Of a stretch of 64,000 bases of DNA, positions 1 through 9,130 are shown in pieces (within the stretch, counting starts at the first letter, position 1; each line of letters begins with the position of its first letter). The DNA lies in assembly GCF_937973075.1 (NCBI RefSeq), contig NZ_CALBWL010000024.1:1-64000 (forward strand). The letters run 5' to 3'. A model generated the notes under the pieces. The model searched no databases. It was not told the origin of the DNA and worked only from the letters and a program-made list of their open reading frames with translations. A program made the translations under genes and the position numbers. This DNA is from an uncultured Campylobacter sp. (GTDB lineage Bacteria > Campylobacterota > Campylobacteria > Campylobacterales > Campylobacteraceae).

Positions 1-403
1 GTTTCTTAAATTTTAAAAATTCCGATGCGTAAAATTTCGTTCGATCCAAAATTTTAAATTCCATAGCAACCCATAAAATTACAGCTTGATTTAAAATTTT
101 AAATTCCATAGCCTGCCGCTAAATTTAAAATTCCAAAGCTTTGCGTTTTGAGATAGCGGATAAAATTCAAAAGTGAATTACGTGTTAAAATTTTAAACGA
201 GATTGCAACCCAAAATTTTATATAAGTTAAAATTTTAGACGAAATCCTAAACGAAATTCGGGATGAAATTCCAAAACCAAGCTCTTGATAAAAATTTTAC
301 GCTGTAAATCTAGGTAAAATTCTGCGCCGTAACTTTAGACAAAATTTCGCGCTTAAGCCGTAAGCGTAAGCCGCATAAATGCTTTAAAAACTCTAGCCCG
401 AGC
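1..403. other. Gene-free AT-rich stretch dense in AAATTT-type motifs
   Basis: No credible coding sequence is seen. The stretch is full of short AAAATTTT, AAATTT and AAAATTCC motifs at roughly 15-30 bp intervals, the same core that recurs in nearly all intergenic DNA of this window. It lies 3' of the Crp/Fnr-family gene. I see no RNA gene or clear terminator here. Confidence 0.6.
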
Positions 404-1042
404 CTAAACACAGTAGCTAAGCAATCTGTCGTAGTCTAGGATCAAAAACTCGTGCTGACTGATTTTTTGAATTACGTTATCTTTTACAAGCTCGTTAAAC
501 GCGGTACTCGCGCTTTGACGCTTGAGCCCCACAAAGGATGAAAGCACCTTTAGCGAAAAGGGCAAAAAGACGTATTTGTAGCCGTTTTGATGAAAATTCT
601 GCTCGTTTGCAAGCTCGATCAAAAAGCTCGCGATGCGCCCTTTTGCATTTTCAAAAAGAATGGAGCGAGTGATTTTGCGCTGCAGTAGTATTATTTCGGT
701 TAAAATTTTTATATACGCCTCGCAAAAGCTGCGATTTGCCAAGATCTCCCCGAGTCCGCTCGCATCGATCGTATAAATCTCGCTGTCTTCTAAAAACTCA
801 AGCGCGCAAATTTCATTAAGAATAGTGATATTGTCCTTGTTTAGGTAGTTTATGATGAATTCTTCGCCGTCTTCAAAAAACGAAAGCTTCGCCTGCCCGC
901 TTTTAAAAATAAAAACTTTAGGCGCCTCGCTATAAAAAACATAGCCTTTTTTGATGACTTGGTGCTCGAACATTGCAAGCTCCTCGTCGCTAAGCGTGGC
1001 GATAGCCTCGGTTTGCAGTAGACCCAGCCGCGATTTTTCCAT
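404..1042 (-). CDS. Crp/Fnr-family transcriptional regulator
   Basis: A 212-residue protein with the Crp/Fnr layout: an N-terminal cyclic-nucleotide-binding-like beta barrel (about residues 15-110), a dimer helix (about 110-145) and a C-terminal winged helix-turn-helix (about 160-205) with recognition-helix residues LKRQSASTAFNELV. There is no cluster of four cysteines, so it is unlikely to be an oxygen-sensing Fe-S FNR. Effector and targets cannot be read from the sequence. The start is ATG preceded by GGAGG four bases upstream. It is divergent from the methyltransferase gene at 1397 and could control it, which is only inference from position. Confidence 0.85.
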   Translation of the reverse strand: MEKSRLGLLQTEAIATLSDEELAMFEHQVIKKGYVFYSEAPKVFIFKSGQAKLSFFEDGEEFIINYLNKDNITILNEICALEFLEDSEIYTIDASGLGEILANRSFCEAYIKILTEIILLQRKITRSILFENAKGRIASFLIELANEQNFHQNGYKYVFLPFSLKVLSSFVGLKRQSASTAFNELVKDNVIQKISQHEFLILDYDRLLSYCV

Positions 1043-1396
1043 ATAACCTCCAAAAGCTAAGAATTATACAATGAAATATTTAGATAAAGATAAAGCTGCG
1101 CGGATGAAATTTACCATCTGCACTATAGCTGCGCATCTGGGTCGCCGGAGCTAATAAATTTTATAGCTATTAAAATTCTAAATTTTGCCCGCGCTTTGCA
1201 TCGCGTAAAATTTCAAAAATTAATTGAGCTTTACGCGATAATATTATAGCCAAAGCCCACGGCGCGAATTTAAAATTCTACCTCTAAATAAAAATTCATA
1301 TCATTTTATTGAAATTTTATTTAGCAAGGATATAATAATGCATATTAAAAATAAGCGGCATTTTGCTCGCGATAATACCGCAAGAGAGGGAGCCTC
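1043..1396. other. Divergent intergenic region between regulator and methyltransferase
   Basis: About 350 bases holding the promoters of two divergent genes. It contains AAATTT/AAAATTC motifs and a good -10 hexamer for the plus-strand gene, listed separately. I see no clear operator dyad. Confidence 0.5.
1331..1336 (+). promoter_or_regulatory. -10 hexamer TATAAT upstream of the methyltransferase gene
   Basis: A perfect TATAAT lies about 60 bases before the ATG at 1397 with T-rich sequence upstream, as is usual for sigma70 promoters in Campylobacter, where a -35 box is poorly conserved. Assigned by consensus only. Confidence 0.45.
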
Positions 1397-2230
1397 ATGC
1401 AAAAGTTAAATTTTAAAAATAACGTCTCCGAGACGTTGCTAATCAACGTTTATATGCGCCATTTGGATTTCAAAGACGTGGATCCGATTCTAAATGATCC
1501 GTTTTCAAGCGCCGTCGTAGAGCAGATCGATTATGATTTTGCAAAATTTAACGACGCGCGTCTTAGCAAGACAGGCACCGTGATCCGCGCGAAATTTTTT
1601 GACGACGAGGCGCTGCGGCTCGCGGCAGAGTTTGACCACCCTATAATCGTGCAGCTCGGCGCGGGGCTCGACACTCGCCCGCTTAGATTGCAAAAAGCCC
1701 TACCGAGCGCCCTATTTTACGATCTCGATCTGCCCGACGTCATAGCCATGCGCGACGCGCTGCTACCCAAAGCAAAGAACAATTTCAGCCTGCCCTACTC
1801 GATGCTAGATCTTTCGTGGATGAACGAGCTGGTCGCAAAGCACGGCAGCACAGGTTATATATTCATCTTAGAGGGCGTGAGTATGTATTTTGAGAAAGAG
1901 GAATTTAAGAAATTTTTTATCGCGCTTTCGCAAAAATTTAGCGGCTACGTGCTGAGCGACTTTATGAGCGAGTTTTCGGTAAGAAAATTCGACTCCAAGC
2001 GCCACGACGCGATGCGGCATATGCAAAACGTGCCCTTTAAAATGGGTATCAGTGGCGGCGCAGAGGTGCAGAGCTGGGAGCCCGCCCGCATCCGCTTCAT
2101 AAAAGAAGCCGCGATGATGAAAATGTATCGCGAGCACTGGAGCCTCAAAGGGCGCCTATTTAGCCTGATACCAGCCTTTTGCAATGCGTGCAAGATGTTC
2201 GTTTTCAAAATCGAAAGCGGTGATGAATAG
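1397..2230 (+). CDS. Class I SAM-dependent methyltransferase, leucine carboxyl methyltransferase (LCM) family
   Basis: A 277-residue protein of the LCM/PPM-type O-methyltransferase family. The SAM-binding hallmark is at about residues 87-101 (LGAGLDTRPLRL), followed by a YDLDLPDV motif typical of the family, a conserved acidic segment near residues 155-165 (FILEGVSMYF) and an aromatic C terminus. Bacterial members methylate carboxyl or hydroxyl groups of small molecules; the substrate is unknown here. The start is supported by an AGGGAG ribosome-binding site before the ATG. It stands alone, divergent from the Crp/Fnr regulator. Confidence 0.85.
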   Translation: MQKLNFKNNVSETLLINVYMRHLDFKDVDPILNDPFSSAVVEQIDYDFAKFNDARLSKTGTVIRAKFFDDEALRLAAEFDHPIIVQLGAGLDTRPLRLQKALPSALFYDLDLPDVIAMRDALLPKAKNNFSLPYSMLDLSWMNELVAKHGSTGYIFILEGVSMYFEKEEFKKFFIALSQKFSGYVLSDFMSEFSVRKFDSKRHDAMRHMQNVPFKMGISGGAEVQSWEPARIRFIKEAAMMKMYREHWSLKGRLFSLIPAFCNACKMFVFKIESGDE

Positions 2231-2457
2231 GCTTAAAATTTCAGTTGATTGCTTTGCAAATTTCGACAGCTAAGGCGCGAATTCTAAGCTGCTTATCTGG
2301 CAAGCTGGCATGCAGAGCAAACGGCATATACCGCTTTACTTAATGCTTGAGTAAAATTATAAAAACGCTTTAAAATTTCGCTTAAATTTACCTCGATTTA
2401 TAGGAATTTAAGAGTTTTTAAAATATATTTTCGCATCTTAAATTCACGGAAAAGATC

Positions 2458-3870
2458 ATGCAAAATTTTCTCGACAAACTCACCGCCACAATTGACGCAA
2501 TCAACTCCTTTTTGTGGGGTCCATACTTTCTAATCGCCCTACTTTGCGGCACCGGCGCGTATTTTACGGCGCGCTTGCATTTAGTGCAAATTTTTAAATT
2601 TAAAATGGGCGCGCGCAAGCTTTTCGGCAACTTCTCCCTGCACGGCGCGGCCGCGGGCAAAAGCGGCATGAGCTCGTTCCAAGCCGTCGCCACGGCGATC
2701 GCGGCACAGGTCGGCACGGGCAATCTGGTAGGCGCCAGCACCGCGTTAGTTATGGGCGGACCGGGCGCGATATTTTGGATGTGGTGCGCGGCGTTTTTGG
2801 GCATGGCGACGAACTTTGCCGAGATCTGCCTGGCTCAAATTTACCGCACCAAGGATGACAGCGGACATATGATCGGAGGGCCCGCGTTTTACATCAGTCG
2901 CGGACTCAAAAGCCCCCTTGCCAAGCCTTTAGCGGCATTTTTTGCTCTAGCCATCATCTTTGCTTTGGGCTTCATGGGCAATATGGTGCAGGCAAACTCC
3001 ATCTCCGACGGCTTTAGCAGTGCATTCGGGATTCCGAAGTGGGTGAGCGGCGCAGCATTGGCGCTCATCTGCTGCGTCATCTTTTTCGGCGGCGTCAAAG
3101 CAATCGCACGCGTAGCCGAAAAGGTCGTGCCACTAATGGCGATCTGCTACGTGCTGGTGGGTCTCGTCATCATCGGCTCAAATTTCGATAAAATTCCATC
3201 CGTCATCGCACTGATATTCAAAGCCGCATTCGATCCATCTGCTGCCTGGGGCGGCGCTACGGGCGCTACGATCGCTACTGCGATGAGATACGGCATCGCG
3301 CGCGGGCTCTTTTCAAACGAAGCGGGCATGGGCTCGACGCCGCACGCACACGCCGCGGCGAATGTCAAACACCCCGTAGATCAAGCCGTGCTCGGCATAA
3401 TGGGCGTTTTCGTCGATACATTCATCGTGCTTAACATCACCGTTTTCGTCGTGCTTAGCACCGACGTAGTCACCTTCGAAAACGGCAAGGCGGTATTTTC
3501 GGGCATCTCGCTGGTGCAGGAAGCCTTCGGATCGCAAATTTTGGGTCGCAGCGGCGGCTACGGCTTCGTGGCGATCTGTCTGTTTTTCTTCGCATTTACC
3601 ACGATTTTGGGCTGGTATTACTTTGCCGAGATTAACGTGCGATACCTCCTGGGCGCAAAATTCGTCAAGCTCTTGCAAATTTTAGTCGTCGCATTTGTAT
3701 TCATAGGAAGCGTGCAAAAGATCGACCTCGTCTGGGGGCTAGCCGATATGTTTAACGGACTGATGGTGATCCCAAACCTAATCGCGATCATCCTACTTAG
3801 CCCCGTCGTCGTGCGGCTTTTGAGTGACTTTAACGACGGCAAAAGTTACGACGCGAACGACTACAAATAA
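2458..3870 (+). CDS. Sodium:alanine/glycine symporter, AGCS family
   Basis: A 470-residue polytopic inner-membrane protein with the AGCS signature region GTGNLVGASTALVMGGPGA (about residues 83-101), conserved YGIARGLFSNEAGMGS (about 278-293) and around ten hydrophobic segments. Family members import alanine, glycine or related amino acids with Na+ or H+. The length is normal for the family. Its ribosome-binding site is weak (GGAAAAG). A strong hairpin directly follows the stop codon. Exact substrate specificity cannot be told from the sequence. Confidence 0.92.
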   Translation: MQNFLDKLTATIDAINSFLWGPYFLIALLCGTGAYFTARLHLVQIFKFKMGARKLFGNFSLHGAAAGKSGMSSFQAVATAIAAQVGTGNLVGASTALVMGGPGAIFWMWCAAFLGMATNFAEICLAQIYRTKDDSGHMIGGPAFYISRGLKSPLAKPLAAFFALAIIFALGFMGNMVQANSISDGFSSAFGIPKWVSGAALALICCVIFFGGVKAIARVAEKVVPLMAICYVLVGLVIIGSNFDKIPSVIALIFKAAFDPSAAWGGATGATIATAMRYGIARGLFSNEAGMGSTPHAHAAANVKHPVDQAVLGIMGVFVDTFIVLNITVFVVLSTDVVTFENGKAVFSGISLVQEAFGSQILGRSGGYGFVAICLFFFAFTTILGWYYFAEINVRYLLGAKFVKLLQILVVAFVFIGSVQKIDLVWGLADMFNGLMVIPNLIAIILLSPVVVRLLSDFNDGKSYDANDYK

Positions 3871-3876
3871 TGCCGC

Positions 3877-3912
3877 GCGCTAAATTTCAAGCCCGCGCTT
3901 GGAATTTAGCGC
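3877..3912 (+). terminator. Hairpin just downstream of the AGCS symporter gene
   Basis: Arms 3877-3892 and 3897-3912 pair over 16 bp with one mismatch around a 4-base loop, starting six bases after the stop codon. There is no good T-run behind the hairpin, so termination may be weak or the hairpin may protect the mRNA 3' end. Confidence 0.45.
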
Positions 3913-4016
3913 AAAATCATCTTAAAATTTAGAATTTTAAAATTCTTTTCGAGCTAAAATTCTTGCCTAAATTTTATGATCTAAGGAGAACGGATGCAAA
4001 TTTTAAGGAGCAAAAA

Positions 4017-4703
4017 ATGCCAATTTTAAAGGCATTACTGACCGGACAGCCGCGCGCTTACGGCGATGAGCGCGCTACGCAGCCTCTAAAAAAGCGCTGG
4101 GAAACGGCGATATTTAAGCAAGCCAGAGCGGGCGAAGTGCGCGCAAATGAGCTTGGATTCGAGGGTGACGCGGTAGCCGACACGCTGCATCATGGCGGGA
4201 CGGAAAAGGCGATTTTTGCCAACTCGCTGCAAAATTACGCGGCGTGGGAAAGGTTTTTGGGACTTAAAAATCTAGCCTACGGCGCAATGGGCGAGAATCT
4301 CACGATCAGCGGACTACACGAACAAAACGTATGCATCGGCGATGTGCACCGCATAGGCTCGCTGGTACTGCAGGTAAGCCAGCCGCGCAAGCCCTGCTAT
4401 AAGCTCTCGATGCGCTGGGGTAACGCGGAGATGACGGCGGAGATCGCGCGCAGCGGACTTACCGGCTGGTACTACCGCGTGCTAGAGGCGGGCTCGTGCC
4501 GCGCAGGCGACGAGATCTACGTCGTGGGGCGCGACCCCGCTATGATGAGCGTGATGGAGCTTAACCGTCTATTTTACGGCGATCGCCTCGATGAAGGGCT
4601 GTTAGCAAAATTTAACCTACTTGCGACGCTTACGCCAAAATGGCGCGAGGATATGCGCCGCAAGCTAGAGGGCAGCTACGACGACAGCTTTATGCGGCTA
4701 TGA
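4017..4703 (+). CDS. MOSC domain-containing protein (YiiM-like)
   Basis: A 228-residue protein with a MOSC (molybdenum cofactor sulfurase C-terminal) domain over residues 30-165 and a YiiM-type C-terminal helical tail. Visible family landmarks are LHHGGTEKAIF, GENLTISGL and QPRKPCYKL, whose cysteine is the conserved residue thought to carry or transfer sulfur or to bind the cofactor. YiiM proteins reduce N-hydroxylated purines in E. coli; that activity here is inference. I chose ATG 4017 over the TTG at 3963 because AAGGAG sits eleven bases before it and conserved sequence begins there. Confidence 0.85.
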   Translation: MPILKALLTGQPRAYGDERATQPLKKRWETAIFKQARAGEVRANELGFEGDAVADTLHHGGTEKAIFANSLQNYAAWERFLGLKNLAYGAMGENLTISGLHEQNVCIGDVHRIGSLVLQVSQPRKPCYKLSMRWGNAEMTAEIARSGLTGWYYRVLEAGSCRAGDEIYVVGRDPAMMSVMELNRLFYGDRLDEGLLAKFNLLATLTPKWREDMRRKLEGSYDDSFMRL

Positions 4704-5463
4704 AATTTAGCCTGGAAGCGGCGTGATAAAACCAGCAAAGCAGCGCCGCACCTTGTTAGTTTTAATACACACTCTTGGTACGGATTTCAAAAATGCTTTC
4801 TTGCGTGCTAGCCTGCAAAATACTTTCTCGACTTGAGCATTTAAAACATCTTCTAGGCTTTCGGTATCAGCGCGCAAAACTACTTCTTAAGTGCGAGCCC
4901 TAAATTTGGTTAAATTTCAAAGCTGGAATTTTAATTTAATCCTCGCCTCACGCACGCAAACGATCTATTCTCTCACCATGTTTTGCGGCATGATACAGGC
5001 TGCAAGCAGAATTAAAGACGCAAATTCAACCGCACTTAGAATTTAAGCCGCTATGAAATCTAAATTTAATCGCACATTAAAAGCCGCGCGCGCCGCTCTT
5101 TGTAAATTTTAAAATTTAAAAGCGGTAAATTTAACTCTCTTGCTGAGCAGTGAATTTTCCATAAAAGCCAAAAAGCAAAAAAGCGAACTATTTTTACTCG
5201 CGTGACACTCTCATCTTGCGCATTTAGCGACGCAGCTCTTATGTATGCTGCAAAACGAGCTCCTAAGCTTTTAACGCGCGCCAAATTAGACATGTCAGAT
5301 ACTTCGCCAAGCGCCTTCAAAGCTCATTTATAGCGCTCGCTATAAGTAGAATTTTGCGCGGCGCGGCAACAATTACGACCTTTAAGAGCGCGCACGTAGC
5401 TCAAAAGCCTATTTCAGCCTTTAAAAAACCGCGCTCCGTATAGCTCAAAATCCACTTCTGCGC
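4704..5463. other. Gene-free 0.76 kb stretch
   Basis: Nothing recognisable. One minus-strand frame at 5066-5320 is open for 84 codons but has no ribosome-binding site and no family resemblance, so I do not call it. Scattered AAATTT motifs are present. Confidence 0.5.
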
Positions 5464-5841
5464 TTAATCAATTACCGCAATCCCCGCATTTGCGCAGGTT
5501 TTTTGCGCCTTTTTGGATATGCCGATGCCGGTCGTTTCGATTTTCTTAAGGTTTTTGAATTGCGCAAGCTCGGCGGCGTCAATGTTTTTAATGTCGAAAA
5601 GCTCGTCCTCGCCGTCCCAATCAGGCGCGATTTGCAGGTAAATTTCGTTTCCGCCGTCAAGATATAGCTCGCTCACCTGTTCCGCCAAATTTGCGGGGAC
5701 CGGATAGTCCTTAAACCACTTTTTGGCTTGCGGCAGCGCGCCGAAGTCCGCATACGGATCGATGCCGCGCTCCTCGCAGTACTCAAACACGTCAAATTTG
5801 GGCTGTAGCAGGGATTTTTCATACATCAGCTCGTTCATCAC
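5464..5841 (-). CDS. C-terminal half of a split DUF6892-like protein
   Basis: The open frame from 5841 encodes 125 residues resembling the DUF6892 domain, with motifs such as VSELYLDGGNEIYLQI and WDGEDELFDI. I recall this domain as the C-terminal part of a longer two-domain protein whose first half here is at 5871-6479. The reading frame is open upstream of the nominal start back to the A AAA AAG heptamer at 5928-5934, with no stop codon between. It therefore joins the upstream gene by a -1 frameshift. Function is unknown; such proteins are often found among orphan immunity-type genes. Either a frameshift mutation or programmed frameshifting separates the halves. Confidence 0.6.
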   Translation of the reverse strand: MMNELMYEKSLLQPKFDVFEYCEERGIDPYADFGALPQAKKWFKDYPVPANLAEQVSELYLDGGNEIYLQIAPDWDGEDELFDIKNIDAAELAQFKNLKKIETTGIGISKKAQKTCANAGIAVID

Positions 5842-5870
5842 GGCGATTTTGAAATTGAAATTTTTAAACG

Positions 5871-6479
5871 CTAGCGTCTCGCTCGCCGCGCGCGGAAGCT
5901 TAAATTTACGCTCGGCTTTCGCTTTACCTTTTTTGCCTTTTGATTGATGCAGACGCGTCCTATCGGCATTTTCGCAGCTCGCACGATATCTGCGATCTCG
6001 TCGGTGTCGCGCTTAGCGAAGCGCTCGGCAAAATCCATCGCGCCTATGCGCTCCTGCACAGCCTCGGCTAGAGCTAGCGAGACTTCGAATTTACCAAGGC
6101 TAAGCTCCAAAAATATATATGCGCCGCGCAGCTCCTGCTCGGATACGGCCTCAAGCGGCGGCCTGCCCTCAAGCGTGAACGCGCCGCCGTATAGCTTGCG
6201 CGGAACCTCATGCTGCACGCCCTTTGTGACCTCAAGCATCAAAATTATCTCGGTAAGCTTCTGCTCTGCGAGCTCGCCCGCGCGCACGAAGGCGAAAATC
6301 CCCGCCTCATCCCAAAAATAGCGGCTTTTGCCCTCCCCATCATCGATCACGCGCGGCTGCCCCAAGGCTTCGTTAAACTTAGCCAGATCGAACTCGCAGT
6401 TTACGCCGCCGATGAAAATGCCGTCCGAGCGCATGTCGACGTCAAATTTATCCTTTTTAAAAATGTCAAACAGTCCCAT
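5871..6479 (-). CDS. N-terminal half of a split DUF7738/DUF6892-type protein
   Basis: A 202-residue frame starting MGLFDIFKKDKFDVD, with AGGAG seven to eight bases before the ATG. Residues 1-180 look like the N-terminal domain of DUF6892-type proteins. The last twenty residues are a basic run (KRKPSVNLSFRARRARR) that looks out of frame. A -1 shift at A AAA AAG (5928-5934) would instead continue as GKAKAERKFKLPRAASETLAF and enter the second half at 5841. It lies just downstream of the broken SUKH-like gene, so the two may have formed one operon. Function unknown. Confidence 0.6.
   Translation of the reverse strand: MGLFDIFKKDKFDVDMRSDGIFIGGVNCEFDLAKFNEALGQPRVIDDGEGKSRYFWDEAGIFAFVRAGELAEQKLTEIILMLEVTKGVQHEVPRKLYGGAFTLEGRPPLEAVSEQELRGAYIFLELSLGKFEVSLALAEAVQERIGAMDFAERFAKRDTDEIADIVRAAKMPIGRVCINQKAKKVKRKPSVNLSFRARRARR
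5928..5934 (-). other. A AAA AAG heptamer at the frame junction of the split gene
   Basis: On the minus strand the zero-frame codons are GCA AAA AAG GTA. A -1 slip on A AAA AAG gives the exact frame of the downstream half. This is the classical -1 slippery heptamer in the correct phase. A self-complementary CCGCGCGCGG lies about 30 bases downstream. A simple one-base indel in the A6 run explains the data equally well. Confidence 0.5.
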
Positions 6480-6512
6480 TTTATCGCTCCTGATTTTGCG
6501 TTAAATTTCGTT

Positions 6513-7208
6513 TTAAAATTTTTCCAAAAACCCGTAAAAATCGTCTGCGAAAAGCCTATCCTCGCCTTCTACATAGTGCGCACGAAGACCTTATATTCGC
6601 ACGGCGCGTCATCTGCCCGCTCGCTCGCTATCTCTTTCGTCGCTTCGCTTGCCACCTCATCTGCCGCCTCGCCCATTGTCGCGCCCGCAGCTTTGCACGT
6701 CGTTGCGGCATTCATATCGTGCGCCGCATCCGGCGATCGCTCCGCATGCGCTTCGTCGTCCGATGCCCTGTTTTCTGCACCGTCGGCTACCGTCGCGACG
6801 ACTGTATCGCTCGCAGCTTTGCCACTCGTGCTCTCCGCCGTCTTGCCGTGCGCCGTGTTTGGCGAGCCATCCGCTATGTCGCTTGCGGGCGAAATTTTAA
6901 AATAATACTCCTCGTCCTCGAGCTGCAAAAAACACGAGCTCGTCCGCGGCGAATAGCCCGTTTTTTAGATTTACCTCATACGTGTAGCAGATGTCGGCGT
7001 CGGCACTATCCGCAAACTCGGGCGGCGCGATCGTTTTTAACTCCGTCCCCGCTGCACTCACGCTGGCGTATCTTAGCAGCATCTGCTTGTAGCTCGCAGG
7101 CAGCGCGAAACCGAGCCGCCACTGCGCCTGCGCGATCCATGCGGGCTCTATGTCGCTGCGCCCCGCAGCCGTGATATTTTTAGATTTTTAAATAAGTTTT
7201 TCTATCAT
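6513..7208 (-). pseudogene. SUKH (SMI1/KNR4-like) protein, disrupted in three places
   Basis: Joining frames recovers one SUKH-like protein. It starts at ATG 7208 (MIEKLI), then meets an in-frame TAA at 7190-7188. It continues as WIAQAQWRLGFALPASYKQML and ends in the typical FADDFYGFLEKF with TAA at 6513. Two further lesions exist: a T6 run near 6929-6934 shifts ADELVF away from the expected LQLEDEEYYFKI, and one base is missing near 6572 before VEGEDRLFADD. The middle carries an Ala/Asp/Glu/Thr-rich low-complexity segment of about 85 residues. SUKH proteins are commonly immunity proteins of contact-dependent toxins. Three lesions in about 700 bases argue for true decay. Confidence 0.6.
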
Positions 7209-7423
7209 TTTGATCCCATTTTGAGCGAGAAATTTTAACGCCTTAGCGCACCAGACGCGCTGTTTACATAAAACCACGGGCATTTGGCGCGGCTTTGAAA
7301 ATCTAAATTTAAAAGCTCGCACAGCTACAAAATCAAAGCGAGCCGTTTAAATTTCGAGCAGCCCGCGTATAAATTTTAACCGCAAACGTGAACTGACAGA
7401 GTTCTAGTGATCTAAATTTAGCG

Positions 7424-7801
7424 CTAAGCCCTAGCCAGCGCTATTACTTCGATCTCCACCAGCGCGCCTTTGGGGAGTTTGGCGACCTGCACCGTGCTGC
7501 GAGCGGGCTTGTGCGCGCCGAACGTCGCTGCGTATATCTCGTTCACCGCGGCAAAATCGCCCATATCGGCCAGAAAAATCGTAGTTTTGACGGCATCTTG
7601 CAGCGTCGCGCCCGCTTCTTTCAGGATCGCGGCGAGGTTTTGCAAAACCTGCCTGCTCTGCGCCTCCACGCCGCCCGCGACAAACTCGCCGTCCGGTTTA
7701 AGCGCGATCTGCCCCGAGGTAAAGATAAACCCACCCGCCTTGATCGCCTGAGAGTACGGTCCGATGGCCTGCGCCGCATCGGGAGTCGAGATAATCTGCA
7801 T
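7424..7801 (-). CDS. ridA: RidA family reactive enamine/imine deaminase
   Basis: A 125-residue protein of normal RidA (YjgF/YER057c/UK114) length. Signature features are AIGPYSQAI near the N terminus, TSGQIAL, and the C-terminal RSTVQVAKLPKGALVEIEVIA with the conserved arginine and glutamate that bind the imine substrate. RidA hydrolyses 2-aminoacrylate and related enamines from PLP enzymes, protecting the cell. I chose ATG 7801, with AAAGGA just upstream, rather than the longer frame from 7831. It stands alone on this strand next to a large gene-free stretch. Confidence 0.9.
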   Translation of the reverse strand: MQIISTPDAAQAIGPYSQAIKAGGFIFTSGQIALKPDGEFVAGGVEAQSRQVLQNLAAILKEAGATLQDAVKTTIFLADMGDFAAVNEIYAATFGAHKPARSTVQVAKLPKGALVEIEVIALARA

Positions 7802-8540
7802 ACTAAATCCTTTGTGAAAAATTTCGCCCATTTTATCGCAAAATATTTTAGCATTGCTTTAGACGGCGGAATTTTGCGAGCAAGATTGCGGGCGCAAAGG
7901 GTGCGACGGTGCAGCTAAAATTAATGGGCGACGAGGGGTAGATAAATTTTGCCGGAGATGGTAGAGTGAAACGGCACACAGAGTGCGCGGCGTAGCGGTG
8001 AAATTTAAAAGGCATGGATAGATAGAATTTCGCCAATCACAGCAAAGCCGAACGGCATACGTATTAAATTTATCGCACAAATACAGCGGACAATATGGCG
8101 AGAAGCTAGCGCGGAATAGCGATCCGTGGCGGCGAAACGGCAAATTTAAAAGAGCTAACGGGCGCAACAAAACAGAGTGTGAAAGTGCGGCTAAATTTAA
8201 TCGATACGGGCACGGCGGCGAATCTGCACAGCAAATGGTTGAACTGTCGGCACGAGCGCAGGGCGAGTAAAACGGCTTGCTAAGGTGGCGTGTATTTTAA
8301 AAGGCAAGTAAGCGGGAAAGAGGCGTGCGTGACGGTACCCGATTAAATTTCATAGCACGGGCACGATAGCATTGTGCGCTCGGCAATACGACGACTCTAT
8401 CGACGACATCGAATGAATGCATGGCGATACAACGAAATAAATACAGACAACGCGGCTAAATTTAACCGATGCGGATGGACGGAACTTCATCGGCATCGTT
8501 GCGGCAGCAAATCAAATCCTTGCACCATCAAGACCATCAA

Positions 8541-8550
8541 TGTCGCGACA
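8541..8550. repeat. Palindrome TGTCGCGACA, first copy
   Basis: A perfect 10-bp palindrome whose sequence recurs 400 bases away inside the longer 14-bp palindrome at 8950-8963. It could be a chance or degenerate repeat unit, or a protein-binding site. Confidence 0.4.
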
Positions 8551-8887
8551 GCAAAATCAAGCCACCCACGGTAGTGATACGGACGGCGGGGCAGTAAAAG
8601 CAGCGCCAAAATTGCTACCATCGCAGCAGAAAAAACAGCGCCGTCATAAAAATCAGTGGGCACCGCACAACGCAATTAAAATCCTCGCAGTAGCAAGCGC
8701 GGTAACGAAGTCGTCGATGTAGCGGAGCAAAATCGACGATATCGAAACAATAAAATCAAGACCTCACGACAAGCGAGACCTCCGACGTAACGCCAATAGA
8801 ATCAACATCGCAGCAGCGGGAAATTAGCGTAGTCGCGATAAGATCAGCACAACGCTACGATAAAATTGACACTACAATTAAAATTTA

Positions 8888-8963
8888 CAGTGTCGCAGTA
8901 AATTTGGTGCGACACTGCGGCAAGATGGCACTGCAGCAGTGAAATCGACACTGTCGCGACAGT
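8888..8963. repeat. Cluster of three inverted repeats
   Basis: Three dyads in 76 bases: arms 8888-8897 and 8908-8917 (CAGTGTCGCA / TGCGACACTG, 10-base loop), the palindrome CACTGCAGCAGTG at 8929-8941, and ACTGTCGCGACAGT at 8950-8963. They share the CACTG/GTCGC vocabulary. There is no T-run, so they are not ordinary terminators. Confidence 0.6.
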
Positions 8964-9130
8964 AAGGATCAGCGTCATCGAAATAGATCGACGAGAGCTC
9001 ATAAAATTTTACATGAAATTTTATACGAAATCCTGTATAAAATTCTATGATTTTGGCTTGGGATTAGCCTGCGATCAGCCCTCAATCGGTCCTGTAATCA
9101 ACTCGCAATCAGTCCCAATCAGTCCTGTAT

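Larger units (their letters stand above)
7802..9130. other. 1.3 kb gene-free stretch with dyads and degenerate motifs
   Basis: No convincing gene on either strand. Sequence is made of degenerate AAATTTAA-containing units in the first half and CGACATCGA / GTCGCGACA-type short repeats in the second half. A cluster of inverted repeats at 8888-8963 is listed separately. No RNA gene recognised. Confidence 0.5.

Noticed and set aside
3877..3912. Riboswitch or small RNA after the AGCS gene
   Set aside because: It is a single hairpin at a gene end; a terminator or mRNA-end structure is the simpler reading.
3963..4016. Upstream TTG extension of the MOSC protein
   Set aside because: The extra 18 residues are not conserved-looking and the ATG at 4017 has a far better ribosome-binding site.
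5066..5320. 84-codon open frame on the minus strand
   Set aside because: No ribosome-binding site, no recognisable family and composition like the surrounding non-coding DNA.
8374..8722. Open frames of 60-66 codons in the gene-free stretch
   Set aside because: Low-complexity translations on both strands with no start signals.
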